Under the pieces are notes generated by a model, which saw only the letters and a program-made list of their open reading frames with translations, did not search any database and had not been told where the DNA came from. A DNA stretch of 64,000 nt from NCBI GenBank assembly GCA_036013505.1, contig CP107851.1, forward strand, positions 6,780,501 to 6,844,500, in the 5' to 3' direction. Source of the stretch: Streptomyces sp. NBC_00510. GTDB lineage: Bacteria; Actinomycetota; Actinomycetes; Streptomycetales; Streptomycetaceae. How positions within the stretch are numbered: the stretch's first letter is position 1; each line of letters starts with the position of its first letter. Below, piece by piece: positions 59,141 to 64,000 of this stretch. The translations under genes and the position numbers were made by a program.

Positions 59141-60550
59141 TCAGGAGACGCGACGCACCCAGTACGCGACGCCGCGGGGCGCGGCGTGCGCGCCGAGGTA
59201 CTCCTGCTCGCGCATGTCGCACCACGCGGGGATGTCGAGCCGGGCGGCCTCGTCGTCGGAGAGCACCGACACGACGCCGCCCACCGGCACGTCCCCGATG
59301 ACCTTCGCCAGTTCGATGACCGGGATCGGGCACCGCTTGCCGAGGGAGTCCACGACGAGGTCGGGCTCGCCCTCCTCCGCCGCCCCCGCTCCCCCCGCCG
59401 TCCGCACCGCCCGCGCCGCGGGCCCGGACGCCGGCGCCGGCGCGCCGAGCCGCTCCCGCACCGTCCGCACCACGCCCGGCAGCACCTCGAGGAAGCGGTC
59501 CACGTCGCCCGCCTCCGTACCCGCCGGCAGCGAGACCCGGACGTTCCCCTCGGACAGCACGCCCATCGCCTCCAGCACGTGGCTGGGCGTCAGCGTGCTG
59601 GAGGTGCACGACGACCCGGAGGAGACCGAGAAGCCCTCCCGGTCCAGTTCGTGCAGCAGCGCCTCGCCGTCCACGTAGAGGCAGGAGAAGGTCACCACGT
59701 TCGGCAGCCGCACCTCGGGGTGGCCCACCACCTCGACGTCCGGGAGGAGTTCGGGCACCGCGGTGCGGATGCGGTCGACCAGGGCGGACAGCCGTGCCGC
59801 CTCCGCGTCCGCCGCGGCGCGCACCGCCCGCAGGGAGGCCGCCGCGGCGACGATCGCGGGGAGGTTCTCGAAGCCGGGCGCGCGCCCCGACTCCCGTTCG
59901 TCCGCGGGGTGCTGGGCGGCGAAGCGGGTGCCCTTGCGGACCGCCAGCAGGCCGACGCCGGACGGTCCGCCCCACTTGTGGGCGCTCGCGGTCAGCAGCG
60001 ACCAGCCACCCGCCACCGCGCCCCAGCCCAGTGACTGGGCGGCGTCCACGAGCAGCGGCACCCCCGCCGCCCGGCACAGCTCGGCGACCCGGTCGACCGG
60101 CTGCACCGTGCCGACCTCGTGGTTGGCGGACTGCAGGCAGGCCAGCGCGGTGTCCTCGCGCAGCGCGGCGCCGAAGGCGCCGGCGTCGACCAGACCCGTG
60201 CGGTCCGTACCCACCTCCGTGACGTCGGCGTCCTCCACCGCGTGCAGCACGGAGGAGTGCTCGACGGCCGAGACGACGACGTGCCGGCCGACCCGGCGTC
60301 GGCCGGCGAGCGCCCCGGCCACCCCCGCGTGCACCGCACGAGTACCCGAAGGAGTGAAAACGAGTTCGTCCGGACGGCACCCGACGGCGTCGGCGGCGGC
60401 CTCCCGGGCGGCGTCGAGGAGCAGCCGCGCGCGGCGCCCCTCGCGGTAGAGCCGGGAGGGATCGGCCCACCCCTCGTCGAGCGCGGCGAGGAGTGCCTGC
60501 CGGGCGACGGGATGCAGTGGTGCGGCGGACGCGGCGTCGAAGTAGGGCAC
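59141..60550 (-). CDS. Cysteine desulfurase fused to a TusA-like domain
   Basis: 469 residues from GTG 60550; a GTG nine bases upstream is equally possible. Residues ~1-365 are a fold-type I PLP desulfurase: PYFDAASAAPLHP at the start, Schiff-base Lys192 (SAHKWGGPSG) and the persulfide cysteine Cys315 in SSGSSCTSSTLTPSHV. A Pro/Ala linker leads to a TusA/SirA-like domain (~395-469) with Cys407 in LGKRCPIPVIELAKV. Sulfur could pass from Cys315 to Cys407 within one chain for tRNA thiolation, molybdopterin or cofactor use. It is divergent from ctaC. Confidence 0.92.
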   Translation of the reverse strand: MPYFDAASAAPLHPVARQALLAALDEGWADPSRLYREGRRARLLLDAAREAAADAVGCRPDELVFTPSGTRAVHAGVAGALAGRRRVGRHVVVSAVEHSSVLHAVEDADVTEVGTDRTGLVDAGAFGAALREDTALACLQSANHEVGTVQPVDRVAELCRAAGVPLLVDAAQSLGWGAVAGGWSLLTASAHKWGGPSGVGLLAVRKGTRFAAQHPADERESGRAPGFENLPAIVAAAASLRAVRAAADAEAARLSALVDRIRTAVPELLPDVEVVGHPEVRLPNVVTFSCLYVDGEALLHELDREGFSVSSGSSCTSSTLTPSHVLEAMGVLSEGNVRVSLPAGTEAGDVDRFLEVLPGVVRTVRERLGAPAPASGPAARAVRTAGGAGAAEEGEPDLVVDSLGKRCPIPVIELAKVIGDVPVGGVVSVLSDDEAARLDIPAWCDMREQEYLGAHAAPRGVAYWVRRVS

Positions 60551-60818
60551 GTCCTGCACGCTACGCCCCGGTGTCCCACGCGGCGTCTGGGGACCAGTCA
60601 AAAGCCCCCGAAACGGGGCCCTCCGCAGGTGCGCGGCGGTGCCCGACACCCCTTCGGGGGCAGCCCCGGCGCGTTGGCACCCCTCCCCGCGCGCCCCAAA
60701 ATCGAGTCCAGTAGGGTTTGGTCCGCATAAACATCCACACCACTGCCCGCGCCAGGGCGACCGACCAGCACAGGCCGGGCATCCGGACGCGTGGGCGAGA
60801 CTCTCGGGAAGGCGCTAC

Positions 60819-61784
60819 GTGAGTCCCTACGGCTCCGACCGCTCGTCGCGGCGCCCGATGCGGCGGATTCTGCCGCAGGCGCTGGCCGCGGGCCTGGTCC
60901 TTGCGACCGCCACCGGTTGCACATACGAGGACTTCCCCCGCCTCGGCATGCCCAGCCCCGTCACGGAGCAGGCACCGCGGATCCTGTCGCTCTGGCAGGG
61001 TTCCTGGGCCGCCGCGCTGGCGGTCGGCGTGCTCGTATGGGGCTTGATCCTCTGGAGCATCATCTTCCACCGGCGCAGCCGCACCAAGGTGGAGATCCCG
61101 CCCCAGATCCGCTACAACATGCCGATCGAGGCGCTCTTCACCACCGTCCCGCTGGTCATCATCTCGGTGCTCTTCTACTTCACCGCCCGGGACGAGTCCA
61201 AGCTCCTGGAGACCTCCGCGCGGCCCGACCACGTCGTCAACGTGGTCGGTTTCCAGTGGAGCTGGGCCTTCAACTACGTCGAGGACGTGGACGGCAACCC
61301 GTCGACCCCGGCGGCCGGCACGGTGCCCGCGGAGCTCTCCACGATCTCGGCGAAGAAGCTCGACGCGCCGGCGGGTGCCGACGGCGTCTACGACTTCGGC
61401 ACGCCCGCCTCCAAGGACCAGGACACCGGTAACCCGGGCCCGACCCTGTGGCTCCCCAAGGGCGAGTCGGTCCGGTTCGTCCTCACCTCGCGTGACGTCA
61501 TCCACTCCTTCTGGGTGGTTCCCTTCCTGATGAAGATGGACGTCATCCCCGGACACACCAACGTCTTCCAGGTGACCCCCAACAAGGAGGGCACCTTCGT
61601 GGGCAAGTGCGCCGAGCTGTGCGGTGTGGACCACTCCCGGATGCTCTTCAACGTCAAGGTCGTCTCCCCGGAGGCTTACAAGCAGCACCTCCAGGACCTG
61701 GCGAAGAAGGGCCAGACCGGTTACGTCCCGGCAGGCATTGCCACCACCGGCAACGCCAAGAACGCGGAGACCAAGACCCAGTGA
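60819..61784 (+). CDS. ctaC: Cytochrome c oxidase subunit II
   Basis: 321 residues from GTG 60819, with GGGAAGG seven bases upstream. A lipoprotein signal ends in ATGC with Cys34. Two membrane helices (AALAVGVLVWGLILWSIIF and EALFTTVPLVIISVLFYFTA) precede the extracytoplasmic cupredoxin domain. The CuA ligands are Cys264, Cys268, His272 and Met275 (CAELCGVDHSRM), along with HSFWVVPF. It takes electrons for the aa3-type terminal oxidase. Its stop overlaps ctaD's start (GTGA), so the ctaCDF genes form one unit. Confidence 0.97.
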   Translation: MSPYGSDRSSRRPMRRILPQALAAGLVLATATGCTYEDFPRLGMPSPVTEQAPRILSLWQGSWAAALAVGVLVWGLILWSIIFHRRSRTKVEIPPQIRYNMPIEALFTTVPLVIISVLFYFTARDESKLLETSARPDHVVNVVGFQWSWAFNYVEDVDGNPSTPAAGTVPAELSTISAKKLDAPAGADGVYDFGTPASKDQDTGNPGPTLWLPKGESVRFVLTSRDVIHSFWVVPFLMKMDVIPGHTNVFQVTPNKEGTFVGKCAELCGVDHSRMLFNVKVVSPEAYKQHLQDLAKKGQTGYVPAGIATTGNAKNAETKTQ

Positions 61785-63523
61785 GCATTCTCAACGAACC
61801 CCACGGTGCGGCCGCCGCGCACGACGACGCGTACGCGGACGAGATGCCGGTCCGTACGAAGCAGCCGGGCAACGTCATCGTCAAGTGGCTGACCACCACC
61901 GACCACAAGACGATCGGCACGCTCTACCTGGCGACGTCGTTCTTCTTCTTCCTCATCGGTGGCGTGATGGCGCTCGTCATGCGCGCCGAACTCGCCCGCC
62001 CGGGCACCCAGGTGGTGTCCAACGAGCAGTTCAACCAGCTCTTCACGATGCACGGCACCGTGATGCTGCTGATGTTCGCGACCCCGCTCTTCGCCGGCTT
62101 CGCGAACTGGATCATGCCGCTGCAGATCGGCGCCCCCGACGTCGCGTTCCCGCGGCTGAACATGTTCGCCTACTGGCTCTACCTGTTCGGCTCGCTGATC
62201 GCGGTCGCCGGCTTCCTCACCCCGAACGGCGCCGCCGACTTCGGCTGGTTCGCCTACTCCCCGCTGACCGACGCGGTCCGCTCGCCGGGCATCGGCAGCG
62301 ACCTGTGGATCATGGGTCTGGCGTTCTCCGGCTTCGGCACGATCCTCGGCTCGGTCAACTTCATCACCACGATCATCTGCATGCGCGCCCCCGGCATGAC
62401 GATGTTCCGGATGCCGATCTTCGTCTGGAACGTGCTGCTCACCGGTGTGCTGGTGCTCTTCGCTTTCCCGGTGCTGGCCGCCGCGCTGCTGGCCCTGGAG
62501 GCCGACCGGAAGTTCGGTGCGCACGTGTTCGACGCCGCCAACGGCGGCGCCTTGCTGTGGCAACACCTCTTCTGGTTCTTCGGGCACCCAGAGGTGTACA
62601 TCATCGCGCTGCCGTTCTTCGGCATCATCAGTGAGGTCATCCCGGTCTTCTCCCGGAAGCCGATGTTCGGCTACGTCAGCCTCATCGCGGCGACGATCTC
62701 GATCGCCGGCCTCTCGGCGACGGTGTGGGCCCACCACATGTACGTCACCGGTGGAGTGCTGCTGCCGTTCTTCTCCTTCATGACCTTCCTGATCGCGGTA
62801 CCGACCGGTGTGAAGTTCTTCAACTGGATCGGCACCATGTGGAAGGGCTCACTGAGCTTCGAGACACCCATGCTCTGGGCCATCGGCTTCCTGATCACCT
62901 TCACCTTCGGTGGTCTGACCGGTGTCATCCTGGCCTCGCCGCCACTGGACTTCCACGTCTCCGACTCGTACTTCGTGGTGGCGCACTTCCACTACGTCGT
63001 CTTCGGCACGGTCGTCTTCGCGATGTTCTCCGGCTTCCACTTCTGGTGGCCGAAGTTCACCGGCAAGATGCTCGACGAGCGCCTGGGCAAGATCACCTTC
63101 TGGACGCTGTTCATCGGCTTCCACGGCACCTTCCTCGTCCAGCACTGGCTGGGTGCCGAGGGCATGCCCCGCCGCTACGCGGACTACCTGGCCGCCGACG
63201 GCTTCACCACGCTGAACACCATCTCGACGATCAGCTCCTTCCTGCTGGGCCTGTCGGTCCTGCCGTTCGTCTACAACGTGTGGAAGACGGCGAAGTACGG
63301 CAAGCCGGTCGAGGTGGACGACCCGTGGGGCTACGGCCGCTCGCTGGAGTGGGCGACCTCCTGCCCGCCGCCGCGGCACAACTTCCTCACGCTGCCCCGC
63401 ATCCGGTCCGAATCCCCGGCCTTCGACCTCCACCACCCGGAGATGGCCGCTCTGGACCAGCTGGAGAACGTCGGCGCGGCTCCGGCCGTCTCCGGCGGCG
63501 ATGAGAAGGAGAGCGGCAAGTGA
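61781..63523 (+). CDS. ctaD: Cytochrome c oxidase subunit I
   Basis: 580 residues from GTG 61781. Twelve-helix haem-copper oxidase subunit holding haem a and the haem a3-CuB centre. Landmarks include TTTDHKTIGTLYLATS, MHGTVMLLMFATPLFAGFAN (haem-a histidine), the CuB/Tyr region WFFGHPEVYIIALPFFG, HHMYVTGG, and FHYVVFGTVVFAMFSGFHFW. It reduces oxygen at the cytoplasmic membrane and pumps protons. It overlaps ctaC and ctaF by four bases at each end. Confidence 0.98.
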   Translation: MSILNEPHGAAAAHDDAYADEMPVRTKQPGNVIVKWLTTTDHKTIGTLYLATSFFFFLIGGVMALVMRAELARPGTQVVSNEQFNQLFTMHGTVMLLMFATPLFAGFANWIMPLQIGAPDVAFPRLNMFAYWLYLFGSLIAVAGFLTPNGAADFGWFAYSPLTDAVRSPGIGSDLWIMGLAFSGFGTILGSVNFITTIICMRAPGMTMFRMPIFVWNVLLTGVLVLFAFPVLAAALLALEADRKFGAHVFDAANGGALLWQHLFWFFGHPEVYIIALPFFGIISEVIPVFSRKPMFGYVSLIAATISIAGLSATVWAHHMYVTGGVLLPFFSFMTFLIAVPTGVKFFNWIGTMWKGSLSFETPMLWAIGFLITFTFGGLTGVILASPPLDFHVSDSYFVVAHFHYVVFGTVVFAMFSGFHFWWPKFTGKMLDERLGKITFWTLFIGFHGTFLVQHWLGAEGMPRRYADYLAADGFTTLNTISTISSFLLGLSVLPFVYNVWKTAKYGKPVEVDDPWGYGRSLEWATSCPPPRHNFLTLPRIRSESPAFDLHHPEMAALDQLENVGAAPAVSGGDEKESGK

Positions 63524-63918
63524 AGTTCCAGGGCAAGCTGTTCCTGTGGCTGTCCGTCTTCTTCCTGGGCATGGCCGTCGTCTACGGCCTGTGGTCCAAG
63601 GAGCCGGTCGGCACCACGGCGCTCTTCCTCTCCTTCGGCCTCGCCGTGATGGTCGGTTTCTACCTGGCCTTCACCGCCCGGCGCGCCGACACCGGCGCCC
63701 AGGACCGTGAGGATGCGGACGTCGCGGACGACTCCGGCGAACTGGGCTTCTTCAGCCCGCACAGCTGGCAGCCGCTGCTGCTGGCCTTCGGTGGAGCCAC
63801 CGCCTTCCTGGGCATCATCTTCGGCTGGTGGCTGATCTACTTCGGCGCGCCCTTCATCCTCGTCGGCCTGTGGGGCTGGGTCTTCGAGTACTACCGGGGT
63901 GAGAACCGCACCCAGTGA
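63520..63918 (+). CDS. ctaF: Cytochrome c oxidase subunit IV (actinobacterial CtaF)
   Basis: 132 residues from GTG 63520, overlapping ctaD's stop. Four predicted helices (KLFLWLSVFFLGMAVVYGLW, TTALFLSFGLAVMVGFYLAF, PLLLAFGGATAFLGIIFGWW, LIYFGAPFILVGLWGWVFEY) with a short acidic loop between the pairs. Small subunit of the aa3 oxidase specific to actinobacteria. A strong terminator closes the operon within the window, so subunit III and the bc1 genes are not part of this transcript. Confidence 0.94.
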   Translation: MKFQGKLFLWLSVFFLGMAVVYGLWSKEPVGTTALFLSFGLAVMVGFYLAFTARRADTGAQDREDADVADDSGELGFFSPHSWQPLLLAFGGATAFLGIIFGWWLIYFGAPFILVGLWGWVFEYYRGENRTQ

Positions 63919-63943
63919 GCGCCCGGCGCCCACGCACCGCACG

Positions 63944-63983
63944 GCGATGGCCCGGACCCCGATGGGGGGGTCCGGGCCATCGC
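63944..63983 (+). terminator. Terminator after ctaF
   Basis: A 17-bp stem (left arm GCGATGGCCCGGACCCC at 63944-63960; right arm 63967-63983) with a 6-base loop, 26 bases beyond the ctaF stop. Confidence 0.87.
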
Positions 63984-64000
63984 CCGTTCGTACGCGCTCG

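Overview
The window is high-GC actinobacterial chromosome with the gene content and codon habits of Streptomyces. Nearly every codon ends in G or C, GTG starts are common, and the order runs from glutamine synthetase II (glnII) through glnA, lipA/lipB, sucB/lpd, pepA, cobS/T/U, pspA and nadA to the cytochrome oxidase genes ctaC-ctaD-ctaF. As I recall it, this matches a core-chromosome block of S. coelicolor read in reverse. No tRNA, rRNA or CRISPR array was seen, and the only recognisable mobile element is one 1-kb insertion sequence.

Layout. 1-5.7 kb: a truncated membrane protein, a HEAT-repeat gene with a disrupted 3' end, a DUF1203 protein, glnII, and a tautomerase/oxidoreductase pair. 5.7-10.6 kb: a decayed reverse-strand gene, a quinone oxidoreductase, a DinB/maleylpyruvate isomerase-like protein, uppP, a frameshifted SPW-repeat gene and corA. 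10.6-18.2 kb: an accessory catabolic island. It has a three-subunit D-hydroxyproline-type dehydrogenase, a DapA-family deaminase, a proline-racemase-family epimerase, a FadR-type regulator and an FhuF-like Fe-S protein. An IS5-type element splits it at the stop codon of the deaminase gene. 18-25.5 kb: a DUF574 methyltransferase, small genes, glnA with a clear GlnR box, an RDD protein, a DUF4191 membrane protein, lipA and lipB. 25.5-32.8 kb: an NsdA-like regulator, an FAD oxidoreductase, a TIGR01777 protein, GNAT, DUF4240 and WYL genes, then a hairpin-rich gap. 32.8-38 kb: sucB, lpd and pepA. 38-44.3 kb: cobS, a membrane protein, a phosphatidylglycerol lysyltransferase-like protein, cobT and an MBL-CobU fusion. 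44.3-53.5 kb: an HtrA protease, a methyltransferase, DUF3043, then pspA-pspAA, a two-component system and an RND exporter. 53.5-64 kb: a GNAT protein, nadA, an ErpA-like protein, a membrane protein, an adenosine-kinase-like PfkB enzyme, a cysteine desulfurase-TusA fusion and ctaCDF.

Functional links. The two glutamine synthetases carry out nitrogen assimilation. LipA and LipB supply lipoate for the two lipoyl domains of SucB, which works with Lpd. LipA, NadA, the ErpA-like protein and the desulfurase-TusA fusion all concern Fe-S or sulfur delivery. CobS, CobT and CobU form the nucleotide-loop branch of cobalamin synthesis. The island's genes are linked by 4-bp start/stop overlaps, with a regulator at the far end. 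Clean hairpin terminators separate most convergent units.

The most notable anomalies are: the IS landing in a CTAG stop codon and regenerating it; an unexplained 119-codon frame wedged by 4-bp overlaps between two dehydrogenase subunits; a duplicated 15-bp palindrome between nadA and the erpA-like gene; a long-range inverted repeat between two divergent small genes; and three decayed genes. I did not find a convincing wholly new multi-gene system.
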